NCBI GenBank assembly: GCA_046566095.1
Contig: JBKHXI010000205.1
Span: forward strand, 1-16,268
Length of the DNA stretch: 16,268 bases
Origin: CAMPJU01 sp046566095
GTDB lineage: Bacteria; Pseudomonadota; Gammaproteobacteria; Xanthomonadales; Xanthomonadaceae
Direction of reading: 5' to 3'
Positions 6,444-12,978 of the stretch are shown in pieces (positions within the stretch are counted from its first letter, which is position 1; each line of letters opens with the position of its first letter). A program made the translations under genes and the position numbers. The notes below the pieces were generated by a model, which worked only from the letters and a program-made list of their open reading frames with translations, made no database searches and was not told where the DNA came from.

Positions 6444-7072
6444 CAGGCGCGGGCCCCGCCCTGGCGCTGCTGCGGCTGGCCTTCGCGCGCCCCGCGCAGG
6501 TTGCGCGGGGCCGGCAGCCAGGGGACCTCGGGCAGGCGCCCGCCGTAGGTGCGCAGCACCCATTCGTAGCTGCACAGCTCCTTCATCTGCATCGACGCGC
6601 GCAGCTTGCGGCCGTCGGGCGCGGCCATCACGTGCTGGCCGACCTCGCGGAAGCCGAAGCTGCCGTGGAACAGCAGCGCCGGGTCGTTGCCCTGCTCCAG
6701 GAACACCTCGCAGCAAAGCTGCGGGTAGCGCAGCTCGGCGTAGCTCTGCACGTCGGCGTACAGCGCGCGGCCGACGCCGCCGCCGCGGCGGCGGCTGGCG
6801 ACCACGATCCGGTCGATGTAGAAGAAGCCGCCCGGGTTGCGCTCGCGGAACCAGCGGAAATTGCCGCTGTCGTGGTCGGCGTCGCTGCCGAAGCCGACCA
6901 GGAAACCGGCCAGGCTGCCGTCGCGCTCGGCGACGCGGAAGTACTCGGCGGTGTCGTGGAAGCGGCCCAGGCGGGCCGCGTCGAGCGGCAGGATCGCGGG
7001 GCCGGCGGCGTTGTTGAGGGCAAGGACCGAATCCAGCTCGTGCTCGCGCACGTCGCGGACGACAATCGTCAT
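6443..7072 (-). CDS. GNAT-family N-acetyltransferase
   Basis: A 209-residue GCN5-related acetyltransferase. Motif A with the acetyl-CoA pyrophosphate loop is FFYIDRIVVASRRRGGGVGR (83-102), followed by the helix ALYADVQSYAEL. Motif B-like elements are CEVFLEQGNDPALLFHGSFGF (121-141). The domain is complete by about residue 175; the last 30 residues are a Pro/Gln/Gly/Arg-rich tail. The substrate (protein N-terminus, lysine or small molecule) cannot be told. The ATG at 7072 has GGGAG about 8 bases upstream. It is the first gene of the leftward operon and its stop overlaps the minC start by one base. A role connected with division is only suggested by this coupling. Confidence 0.93.
   Translation of the reverse strand: MTIVVRDVREHELDSVLALNNAAGPAILPLDAARLGRFHDTAEYFRVAERDGSLAGFLVGFGSDADHDSGNFRWFRERNPGGFFYIDRIVVASRRRGGGVGRALYADVQSYAELRYPQLCCEVFLEQGNDPALLFHGSFGFREVGQHVMAAPDGRKLRASMQMKELCSYEWVLRTYGGRLPEVPWLPAPRNLRGAREGQPQQRQGGARA
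6489..6511. promoter_or_regulatory. Strong hairpin in the acetyltransferase tail, ahead of minC
   Basis: Arms 6489-6498 and 6502-6511 pair perfectly (10 pairs) around a GGT loop. In the leftward message the stem ends about 45 bases before the minC ATG. It lies inside codons for the low-complexity tail of the acetyltransferase. It might slow ribosomes or affect the coupled minC start; it may also be no more than GC-rich coding sequence. Confidence 0.3.
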
Positions 7073-7132
7073 TCGAAGACTCCCGGGACTCCGCAGGGAT
7101 CGCGCCGGGCCGTCTTGCGCGGCCGTCGGCGG

Positions 7133-7151
7133 TGGGGTGGGGGCGATTATC
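7133..7151 (-). promoter_or_regulatory. Candidate promoter of the GNAT-minCDE operon
   Basis: On the minus strand GATAAT (7146-7151) matches five of six positions of the sigma-70 -10 box and stands out in this GC-rich intergenic stretch. Transcription would begin near 7139, leaving about 67 bases of leader before the acetyltransferase ATG. No convincing -35 box is present at 16-18 bases. Confidence 0.4.
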
Positions 7152-7211
7152 GCATGCCGTGCCGGGGCCGGGCATGACTTTGGAGGGGGTCCGCGGGCCC
7201 GGGACAGGCGC

Positions 7212-7217
7212 TAGGAT
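7212..7217 (+). promoter_or_regulatory. Candidate -10 box of a leaderless histidine kinase message
   Basis: TAGGAT ends 5 bases before the kinase ATG at 7223, so transcription would start at or within a base or two of the start codon. The same AGGA could instead act as a weak ribosome site; the two readings exclude each other. Confidence 0.35.
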
Positions 7218-7222
7218 GCGGA

Positions 7223-8446
7223 ATGCTCGCGCGCCTGAGCCATACCCGACTGCTGCGCTACGCCGGCCTGTTCACCTGGGCCGTGGTCGGGGCGCCGCTG
7301 CTGTATTCGTGGCTGGTGCCGGCCCCGGAGTTCGGCGAGGGCCTCGCCGCCCCGCGCTGGGGCTGGCCGGGCTGGGCCGCCTATGCCGCCTTCGGGGTCT
7401 GCTACGCCTGGCTGACCCGCGGCCTGGGCGCGCGCCGGATCGGCGCCACCGATTACCTGCTGCTCGTGGTGCTGACCGCCTGCGCGATCGCTGTCAGCTA
7501 CTACAGCTCCAGCGGCCTGGGCAGCATCCTGCTGATGGTGGCCGCCTGCGTGCTGCCCTGGCTGCTGCCGCTGTCGGTCGGCATTCCCTGGCTGCTGGCC
7601 AGCCAGCTGGCGGTGGTGCCGGTGTTCGTGCGCGCGCTCGGCTTCCCCCTGGTCGAGGCGCTGATGCAGTCGCTGATGTACGCCGGCTTCTCCGGCTTCA
7701 TCTACGTCACCAGCCTGGTGGCGCGCCAGCAGGCGCAGGCGCGCGACGAGCAGCGCCGGCTCAACTCGGAACTGCGCGCCACCCGCGCGCTGCTGGCCGA
7801 GAGCGCCCGGGTCAACGAGCGCACCCGGATCTCGCGCGAGCTGCACGACCTGCTCGGCCACCACCTGACCGCGCTCAGCCTCAACCTGGAGGTCGCCGGC
7901 CACCTGTCCGAGGGCCGGGTCCGCGAGCACGTGCAGCAGGCCCACACCCTGGCCCGGCTGCTGCTGACCGACGTGCGCGAGGCGGTCAGCGCGCTGCGCG
8001 ACAGCGGCGCGATCGACCTGGCGGCGGCGCTGCGGCCGCTGGCCGAGAACGTGCCCTCGCTGGCGATCCACATGGAGATCGACGACCCGCTGGCGCTCGA
8101 CGACCCGGAGCGCGCCCACGTGCTGCTGCGCTGCACCCAGGAGATCATCACCAACGCCGTGCGCCATGCCGGCGCCGCCAATCTGTGGATCCGCGCCGCC
8201 CGCCGCGACGGGCGGATCGAGCTGGAGGCCCGCGACGACGGCCACGGGGTGGCCGAGATCGTCCCCGGCAACGGCCTGCGCGGCATGCGCGAACGGCTGG
8301 CGCAGCAGGGCGGCGGGATCGCCTACGGCGCCACGCCGGGGGGCGGCTTCGGCCTGTCGCTGTGGCTGCCGGCGAGCGCCGGGGACCTGGCCGCCACCGG
8401 CCCCGCCGGCCCGCCCGCCGCCGCGCGGCCGGCGGACGCCGCATGA
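7223..8446 (+). CDS. Membrane sensor histidine kinase, NarL/DesK type
   Basis: A 407-residue sensor. The N-terminal half has five or six hydrophobic helices (about 11-31, 49-65, 77-95, 99-117, 119-137, 147-165) with almost no periplasmic loops, so the stimulus is probably sensed within the membrane, as in DesK. The HisKA_3 dimerisation domain has RISRELHDLLGHHL (202-215), with His208 the likely phosphorylated residue. The ATPase domain shows the N box TNAVRHAGA (310-318), RDDGHG (337-342) and GNGLRGMRER (349-358). The C-terminal 20 residues are Ala/Pro-rich. The cognate response regulator follows 88 bases on. The signal and targets cannot be read from the sequence. Confidence 0.95.
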   Translation: MLARLSHTRLLRYAGLFTWAVVGAPLLYSWLVPAPEFGEGLAAPRWGWPGWAAYAAFGVCYAWLTRGLGARRIGATDYLLLVVLTACAIAVSYYSSSGLGSILLMVAACVLPWLLPLSVGIPWLLASQLAVVPVFVRALGFPLVEALMQSLMYAGFSGFIYVTSLVARQQAQARDEQRRLNSELRATRALLAESARVNERTRISRELHDLLGHHLTALSLNLEVAGHLSEGRVREHVQQAHTLARLLLTDVREAVSALRDSGAIDLAAALRPLAENVPSLAIHMEIDDPLALDDPERAHVLLRCTQEIITNAVRHAGAANLWIRAARRDGRIELEARDDGHGVAEIVPGNGLRGMRERLAQQGGGIAYGATPGGGFGLSLWLPASAGDLAATGPAGPPAAARPADAA

Positions 8447-8534
8447 ACGCGGCCCGCCGCCGGCGGCCGCCCGGCAGGCGCCGGGCCCCCGGCTTCCGGG
8501 CCGGCTGCCCCTCCCATCGCCCCAGGAGCGCCCC

Positions 8535-9176
8535 ATGATCCGCGTGTGTCTCGTCGACGACCAGACCCTGGTGCGCCAGGGCATCCGTTCGCTGCTGGCC
8601 CTGGCCGAGGGCATCGAGGTGGTCGCCGAGGCCGGCGACGGCAGGGAGGCGGTCGAGCTGATCCCCCGGGTGGCGCCGGACGTGGTGCTGATGGACATGC
8701 GCATGCCGGCGATGTCCGGGCTGGAGGCGCTGCAGGCGCTCGGCCGCCTCGGCCAGCTGCCGCCCACGATCATCCTGACCACCTTCGACGACGACCAGCT
8801 GGTGCTGGCCGGGCTCAAGGCCGGGGCCCGGGGCTACCTGCTCAAGGACGTGTCGCTGGAGCAGCTGGTGGGCGCGATCCAGACGGTCGCGGCCGGCGGC
8901 TCGCTGGTGCAGCCGGCGGTCACCCAGCGCCTGCTCTCGGGCCTGGAGCACATGCGCAACGACTTCGTCAGCCTCGACCGCCCCGACCCGCTGACCGACC
9001 GCGAGACCGAGATCCTGCGGCTGATGGCCTCGGGCTTCTCGAACAAGGAGATCGCCAATTCGCTGGGCGTGGCCGAGGGCACGATCAAGAACCACGTGTC
9101 CAACATACTGAGCAAGCTCGGCGTGCGCGACCGCACCCGGGCGGTCCTCAAGGCCTTCGAGCTGCAGCTGGTGTGA
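8535..9176 (+). CDS. LuxR/NarL-family response regulator
   Basis: A 213-residue two-domain regulator. The receiver domain (1-118) has the acidic pair Asp8-Asp9, the phospho-acceptor Asp54 in VVLMDMRMP, Thr82/Thr83 in ILTTFDDD and Lys104 in YLLKDVS. The LuxR-type helix-turn-helix (about 150-206) has the signature LTDRETEILRLMASGFSNKE (153-172) and GVAEGTIKNHVSNILSKLGV. It should be phosphorylated by the kinase just upstream and then bind promoter DNA. The ATG at 8535 has AGGAGCG ending 4 bases before it. The linker between the genes is 88 bases with no promoter I can recognise, so the two are probably one transcript. Confidence 0.97.
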   Translation: MIRVCLVDDQTLVRQGIRSLLALAEGIEVVAEAGDGREAVELIPRVAPDVVLMDMRMPAMSGLEALQALGRLGQLPPTIILTTFDDDQLVLAGLKAGARGYLLKDVSLEQLVGAIQTVAAGGSLVQPAVTQRLLSGLEHMRNDFVSLDRPDPLTDRETEILRLMASGFSNKEIANSLGVAEGTIKNHVSNILSKLGVRDRTRAVLKAFELQLV

Positions 9177-9279
9177 GCGGCGCCGCGCGGCCGGCGCCGG
9201 CCCCACGCCTTCATCGCCCCGCCCGGCCGGGCTGCTATAACCGGCCCGGCCGGCGTGCCGGGACCGGGAACCGGGCGGG

Positions 9280-9308
9280 CTGACCGCCCCCGACTTCCTT
9301 GGTACGAT
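9280..9308 (+). promoter_or_regulatory. Candidate sigma-70 promoter of the SRPBCC gene
   Basis: CTGACC (9280-9285) and TACGAT (9303-9308) each match four of six consensus bases and are 17 bases apart. Transcription would start near 9315 and the leader would include the 9326-9352 hairpin. A second, isolated TATAAC is at 9236-9241. Confidence 0.4.
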
Positions 9309-9325
9309 GACGGACTGCGCGCCCC

Positions 9326-9352
9326 GGTACCGCGGGGGCTGACCGCGGTACC
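9326..9352 (+). promoter_or_regulatory. 5' leader hairpin next to the ribosome site
   Basis: GGTACCGCGG (9326-9335) pairs with CCGCGGTACC (9343-9352) around a 7-base loop, a perfect 10-pair stem. It ends 4 bases before GGAG (9357-9360), the ribosome site of the gene at 9369. Each arm is itself built of two palindromes (GGTACC, CCGCGG). It could limit ribosome access, protect the 5' end, or be a DNA operator. Confidence 0.5.
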
Positions 9353-9368
9353 CCCTGGAGAATCCTGA

Positions 9369-10526
9369 ATGACCCGTTTGATCGAGATCCTGATTGCGCT
9401 GGCCATCGTGGTGGCGCTGTTCCTGGCGATCGGCCTGCTGCTGCCGTCCTCGCGCCACCTGCAGGAAGAAGTGGAGACCAACCGCAAGATGGCCATCGTG
9501 TACGACACGATCGCCAGCATGCGCCGCTTCGACGACTGGAACGTGCTGCCGCTGCAGGATCCGCGCATGCGCACCCGGCTGACCGGCCCGGAGACGGGCG
9601 TGGGCGCGGCCTTCGAGTACGAGTCCGACGAGCGCAAGCTCGGCACCGGCAAGTGGGAGATCGTGGAGGCGGTTCCCGGCAAGAGCGTCACCTACCGCCT
9701 GGAGAACCCGCAGCGCGGCCGCAACAAGACCATGACCTACACGCTGCGGCCGACCGGACGCAACAACCGCAACGTCAAGATCACCGCCACCTACCATGTC
9801 GACTACGGCTGGGACATCCTCGGCCGCTACCAGGGCCTGTACGTGCCGCGCAGCGTGGGCGACGCGATGAAGCTGAGCCTGTCGCGCCTGAGCAACATGC
9901 TGGCGACCGTCCCCAACGTCGACTACTCGATCCTGCCGGTGGCGCCGACCACGGTGCAGCTGCCGGCGGAGAACCTGCTGGTGGTCGAGGCCACGGTCGA
10001 GCGTAACAACGAGATCCTGCGCCGGCAGATGCAGGCCAACATGCAGTGGGTGCGCCGGGTGATGGAGGCCAACGACCTGGAGGCCGCCGGTCCGGTGCGG
10101 ATCGTCACCACCGAGCTGGGCAGCGAGAACTACACCTTCGACGTGGCCCAGCCGGTGCGCAAGCGCGGCACCGGCCCGGCCCGCGAGCAGGCGGCCGAGG
10201 AAGGCGCCCAGGATGGGGAAGAGCAGCCTGGCGAGCGCCCGCTGTCGGTGCTGCCGCTGCCGTCCGGGGACGCTCCGGAGCTGGACATCACGGTCAGCGG
10301 CGACGGCAACCCGGTGGTGCACGTGCGCACCCAGCCGCGCACCGCGGCGGTCACCGCCTTCGCCGGGCACATGGCCAACCTGCCGAACGTGCGCGATTCG
10401 CTGCGCGCCTGGGCCCTGACACAGGGCTTCGAGACCGTCGACCGGCCGTTCGAGGTCTGGAAGAAGGGCATCGAGGCCGGGTTCACCGAGGAAGGCGAGT
10501 TCGACGTCTACTGGCCGCTGAAGTAG
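9369..10526 (+). CDS. Membrane-anchored SRPBCC plus GyrI-like two-domain protein
   Basis: A 385-residue protein. Residues 4-25 form one hydrophobic helix (IEILIALAIVVALFLAIGLLL) without a cleavage site, so it is probably an inner-membrane anchor. Residues about 30-180 read as a polyketide-cyclase/SRPBCC ligand-binding domain: MAIVYDTIASMRRFDDWNVL, then GKWEIVEAVPGKSVTYRLE, then a long final helix. Residues about 200-385 resemble the GyrI/AraC effector-binding fold (LLVVEATVER; AGHMANLPNVRDSLRAWALT; VYWPLK), interrupted by an acidic, Pro-rich insert at 265-300. The expected job is binding a small hydrophobic or cationic ligand; no enzyme motif is seen. The ATG at 9369 has GGAG 8 bases upstream. 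Single-gene unit ending at a terminator. The first domain is a firmer call than the second. Confidence 0.85.
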   Translation: MTRLIEILIALAIVVALFLAIGLLLPSSRHLQEEVETNRKMAIVYDTIASMRRFDDWNVLPLQDPRMRTRLTGPETGVGAAFEYESDERKLGTGKWEIVEAVPGKSVTYRLENPQRGRNKTMTYTLRPTGRNNRNVKITATYHVDYGWDILGRYQGLYVPRSVGDAMKLSLSRLSNMLATVPNVDYSILPVAPTTVQLPAENLLVVEATVERNNEILRRQMQANMQWVRRVMEANDLEAAGPVRIVTTELGSENYTFDVAQPVRKRGTGPAREQAAEEGAQDGEEQPGERPLSVLPLPSGDAPELDITVSGDGNPVVHVRTQPRTAAVTAFAGHMANLPNVRDSLRAWALTQGFETVDRPFEVWKKGIEAGFTEEGEFDVYWPLK

Positions 10527-10550
10527 GCCTGCCGCCAGGCAGCCGGACAG

Positions 10551-10588
10551 CAGGGCGCCGCGCACAGTCGCGGCGCCTTGCGTTTGAT
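10551..10588 (+). terminator. Rho-independent terminator after the SRPBCC gene
   Basis: GGCGCCGCG (10554-10562) pairs with CGCGGCGCC (10569-10577) around the loop CACAGT. The stem extends by three more pairs, including one G-U, to 10551/10580. TTGCGTTT follows. It lies 25 bases after the stop at 10526. Confidence 0.72.
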
Positions 10589-10689
10589 ACGCAGTCGAAC
10601 CTGCGCGCGCTGGATATCGACCCGTAACGGAGTGTGGGCCTGCGGCCGGTTCGCTTTCGACGCGGCCGGCGCAGGCGCGATCGGCCTGT

Positions 10690-10695
10690 TATCTT
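10690..10695 (+). promoter_or_regulatory. Candidate -10 box of a leaderless DUF423 message
   Basis: TATCTT stands exactly 6 bases before the ATG at 10702, and no Shine-Dalgarno sequence lies between. This is the spacing at which transcription begins on the start codon. Confidence 0.45.
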
Positions 10696-10701
10696 CCCGC
10701 C

Positions 10702-11085
10702 ATGCCGAAGCAGTCGCCCCGGGATCCCATGCGCGCGCCGTTGCCGCAGCGTCTGTTCGGCGCCTCGGGGGCGCTGCTGGCGGCGGCCGCGACCGCGCTG
10801 GCGGCCTATGCCGCGCATGGCGCCGAGGGCGAGGTGCGCGCCCACCTGTACATGGCGGCGCTGTTCGCCTTCGGCAACGGCATCGGACTGGCGGCGCTGG
10901 CCGCGCGCGTCGGCGGGCGGCTCGGACTGCTGGCCTTGGCCGCGCTGCTCGCGGGAACCTTGGTGTTCGCGGGCAGCCTGGTGTCGGCGAAGCTGCTGGG
11001 CGAACCGACCATGGCCGCCCCCTGGGGCGGCGGGCTGATGATCGCCGGCTGGCTGCTGCTGGCCGCGGACCGGTTGCGGCGCTGA
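10702..11085 (+). CDS. DUF423-family small membrane protein
   Basis: A 127-residue integral membrane protein with four hydrophobic stretches (about 19-40, 50-69, 73-95, 108-123). It matches the DUF423 (YgdD-like) pattern: an opening GALLAAAATALAAYAAHG (23-40), a middle AGTLVFAGSLVSAKLLG and a closing GGGLMIAGWLLLAADRLRR. The biochemical function of the family is not established as far as I know. The ATG at 10702 is supported by the TATCTT box 6 bases before it; an in-frame ATG at 10729 is the alternative and would also leave the domain whole. It is followed after 7 bases by the glycosylase gene, so the two form an operon. Confidence 0.88.
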   Translation: MPKQSPRDPMRAPLPQRLFGASGALLAAAATALAAYAAHGAEGEVRAHLYMAALFAFGNGIGLAALAARVGGRLGLLALAALLAGTLVFAGSLVSAKLLGEPTMAAPWGGGLMIAGWLLLAADRLRR

Positions 11086-11092
11086 GGCCGGC

Positions 11093-11767
11093 ATGCCGCG
11101 CTTCGCCCGCGGTTTCGACACCGATGCGGCCTACGCGCACCTGGCGCGGCGCGACCGCCGGCTCGGGGCCTGGATGCGGAAGATCGGCCCGATCGCGCCC
11201 GATCCGCGCTGGCGCCGGCCGTTCGATCCGGTCGATGCGCTGGCCCGCGCGATCCTCTACCAGCAGCTTTCCGGCAAGGCCGCGGCCACGATCGTGCGCC
11301 GGCTCGAGGCGGCGATCGGCAGCGACCGCTTCCACTGCGACACCCTGGCGCGGATCGACGACGCGGGCCTGCGCGCCTGCGGCGTGTCCGGCAACAAGAC
11401 CCTGGCGCTGCGCGACCTGGCCGCGCGCGAGGGGCGGGGCGAGATCCCGAGCCTGCGGCGGATGTCGACCATGGATGCGGACCGGATCGTCGCCGCGCTG
11501 GTGCCGGTCCGCGGCATCGGCCGCTGGACGGTGGAGATGATGCTGATGTTCCGCCTCGGCCGCCCGGATGTGCTGCCGGTGGACGACCTCGGGATCCGCA
11601 GGGGCGCCCAGCTGGTGGATCGCGCCGAGGCGATGCCGGCGCCGCGCGCGCTGGCCGCGCGCGGCGAGCGCTGGGGGCCGTTCCGCACCTACGCCAGCCT
11701 CTACCTGTGGCGGATCGCCGACACCGCGCGGCCGGCGCAGGCGCCGACCCCGCGTTCCCAGGAGTAG
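11093..11767 (+). CDS. DNA-3-methyladenine glycosylase II (AlkA/MAG family)
   Basis: A 224-residue HhH-GPD DNA glycosylase that removes alkylated purines in base excision repair. The helix-hairpin-helix is LVPVRGIGRWTVEMMLMF (136-153), and the catalytic aspartate is in LPVDDLGIRRG (161-171). Asp165 aligns with Asp238 of E. coli AlkA. The early block DALARAILYQQLSGKAA (48-64) is also typical. It lacks the N-terminal domain of the 282-residue E. coli AlkA and has no Cys cluster for iron-sulphur, so it resembles the short MAG-type enzymes common in proteobacteria. GAGG (11084-11087), overlapping the DUF423 stop, serves the ATG at 11093. The last 15 residues are Pro/Ala-rich. No Ada-type regulator is nearby. 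Confidence 0.94.
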   Translation: MPRFARGFDTDAAYAHLARRDRRLGAWMRKIGPIAPDPRWRRPFDPVDALARAILYQQLSGKAAATIVRRLEAAIGSDRFHCDTLARIDDAGLRACGVSGNKTLALRDLAAREGRGEIPSLRRMSTMDADRIVAALVPVRGIGRWTVEMMLMFRLGRPDVLPVDDLGIRRGAQLVDRAEAMPAPRALAARGERWGPFRTYASLYLWRIADTARPAQAPTPRSQE

Positions 11768-11770
11768 CGC

Positions 11771-11788
11771 CGCGCCGTTCCCGGCGCG
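11771..11788. terminator. Terminator-like hairpin between convergent genes
   Basis: CGCGCCG (11771-11777) and CGGCGCG (11782-11788) pair around TTCC, 4 bases after the glycosylase stop and facing the convergent carboxypeptidase gene. There is no T-run, so this is a weak call. Confidence 0.35.
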
Positions 11789-11828
11789 ACGTGCGCGCGT
11801 GCACCCGCGGGCGGCGGCGCCGCGGCGT

Positions 11829-12629
11829 TCAGGGCGGCCACCAGCGCCAGTGCCAGGGCTCGTGGACGATGCCGTGCGGATTGCCGCGCGGATAGCTCAT
11901 CGCGAATCCGTGCCCGCCGGCGTGCTCGGCCAGCCAGGCGTAGGCCGGCGTGGCCTCGAACGATTCCTCGGCCGGCGGCTGGTCCGGGGCGCCGATGTCG
12001 ATCGCGCAGCCGGAATGGTGCTCGCTGAAGCCGGGCGCGGCGTTCACCGCAAGGATCTCGTCCACCTGCTGCCCGCGCGCGCGCTTGCGCTCGAAGATGC
12101 CGAGCTGGTAGTCGTGGCTGCGGTAGCCGGAGATCGCCTCGAGCACGACGCCCGCGTCCAGCGCCGCCTGCCGCATCCGCGTCCAGGCGCGGGCGGCGCC
12201 GGGGTGCAGCCACAGCGGCCGCCGGTAGCGGTCGAAGCCGGCCAGGCGCAGCCGTTCGGGCTCGGGCACCAGCGGCAGACCGGTGCGGGCCGCATAGCGG
12301 TCGGCGTCCAGGCCGAGCGCCTGGAGCCGCTCGGCCAGCCGCGACAGCGGCAGCCGCGCGACCGGTCCCGGCCCCGGGCGGCGCCGCGCTTCGCGCGCGA
12401 GCGCGCGACGCGCCTGCGCCAGCCCGGGTTCCCGCGACAGCGCCGGGACCAGGGGCCGGAGCTCGCCGTCGCGCACGCAGGCGAGGTAGCGGCCGTCGCA
12501 CTTGCGACGCAGCACCTGCTGCGCGGTCGCCAGCCGCCGCGCATCGGCGTTGGCGTGCGCGCGCAGCAGCGCGGCCGGCCAGATCTCGATCTCCGGCGTG
12601 TTCAGCAGCACGTGGCGGGCAGGGTGCAT
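11829..12629 (-). CDS. M15B D,D/L,D-carboxypeptidase (VanY/LdcB type)
   Basis: A 266-residue zinc peptidase of family M15B, which trims the C-terminal D-Ala of peptidoglycan stem peptides. The motifs are AISGYRSHDYQLGIF (165-179, substrate carboxylate binding) and FSEHHSGCAIDIG (201-213), the SxHxxGxAxD signature with zinc ligands His204 and Asp211. HEPWHWRW (256-263) supplies catalytic Glu257 and zinc ligand His260. The C-terminal half is thus a complete enzyme. The first 150 residues are Arg/Ala/Leu-rich and hold no signal peptide, lipobox or membrane helix, which is odd for a cell-wall enzyme. The ATG at 12629 has no ribosome site but has TACCCT (12636-12641) 6 bases upstream; an ATG at 12665 would add 12 residues and still give no signal peptide. 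D,D versus L,D specificity cannot be told. Confidence 0.92.
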   Translation of the reverse strand: MHPARHVLLNTPEIEIWPAALLRAHANADARRLATAQQVLRRKCDGRYLACVRDGELRPLVPALSREPGLAQARRALAREARRRPGPGPVARLPLSRLAERLQALGLDADRYAARTGLPLVPEPERLRLAGFDRYRRPLWLHPGAARAWTRMRQAALDAGVVLEAISGYRSHDYQLGIFERKRARGQQVDEILAVNAAPGFSEHHSGCAIDIGAPDQPPAEESFEATPAYAWLAEHAGGHGFAMSYPRGNPHGIVHEPWHWRWWPP

Positions 12630-12635
12630 GCCGGC

Positions 12636-12641
12636 AGGGTA
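12636..12641 (-). promoter_or_regulatory. Candidate -10 box of a leaderless carboxypeptidase message
   Basis: On the minus strand TACCCT lies exactly 6 bases before the ATG at 12629, with no Shine-Dalgarno sequence in between. Confidence 0.35.
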
Positions 12642-12731
12642 GCGATGCCGCGGAGGCGGCGCCATGCCGGGGGTGCGGGCGAGCGCGCCAGCCCGCGCAG
12701 CGGCGCGATCCCGAACCCGAGCGGGCCCATC

Positions 12732-12851
12732 TCAGCGCCCGAACACCAGCAGCGCGAGACCGGCCGCCAGCAGCACGGCGAGCACGGCGACCAGCAGCGG
12801 GACCACCTGCCTGCCGGCGCGGCGTTGGAGCATGCGGACGATGTGCAACAT
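12732..12851 (-). CDS. 39-residue single-helix membrane protein
   Basis: A small open frame of 39 residues: a basic head (MLHIVRMLQRRAGRQ) and one strongly hydrophobic helix (about 17-37, VPLLVAVLAVLLAAGLALLVF) ending in GR. By the positive-inside rule the N-terminus should be cytoplasmic. Its reality rests on an excellent ribosome site, AAGGAG at 12860-12865, 8 bases before the ATG, and on the fit of the hydrophobic segment to the frame. It lies 127 bases after the Arc-like regulator gene on the same strand, so it could be the last gene of that operon or have its own promoter. I know of no family for it and assign no function. Confidence 0.7.
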   Translation of the reverse strand: MLHIVRMLQRRAGRQVVPLLVAVLAVLLAAGLALLVFGR

Positions 12852-12865
12852 GGGTGTGCTCCTTT
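12852..12865 (-). promoter_or_regulatory. Strong ribosome binding site of the 39-residue protein
   Basis: On the minus strand AAAAAGGAG ends with AAGGAG at 12860-12865, 8 bases before the ATG at 12851. It is one of the best such sites in the window and the main reason to believe this very small gene. Confidence 0.75.
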
Positions 12866-12978
12866 TTCGGTCGCAACGGGATCTGGAACCGGTCGTGGCA
12901 TCGGCCGCCGGGCATCCGGGTCTGCGGCATCGCCGGTCGGACCGGGTCCGGCGCGCGTCCGGCATCGCGTGGCGCAGG

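Noticed and set aside
8443..8538. A 31-codon frame linking the histidine kinase stop (ATGA) and the response regulator start.
   Set aside because: The product is almost all Arg, Pro, Ala and Gly, and there is no ribosome site; overlaps with both neighbours are probably accidental.
12897..12966. GGCATC four times (12897, 12911, 12926, 12961) between the Arc-like gene and the 39-residue gene, spaced 14, 15 and 35 bases.
   Set aside because: A six-base GC-rich word recurring with imperfect spacing is expected in this composition; flanks are not repeated.
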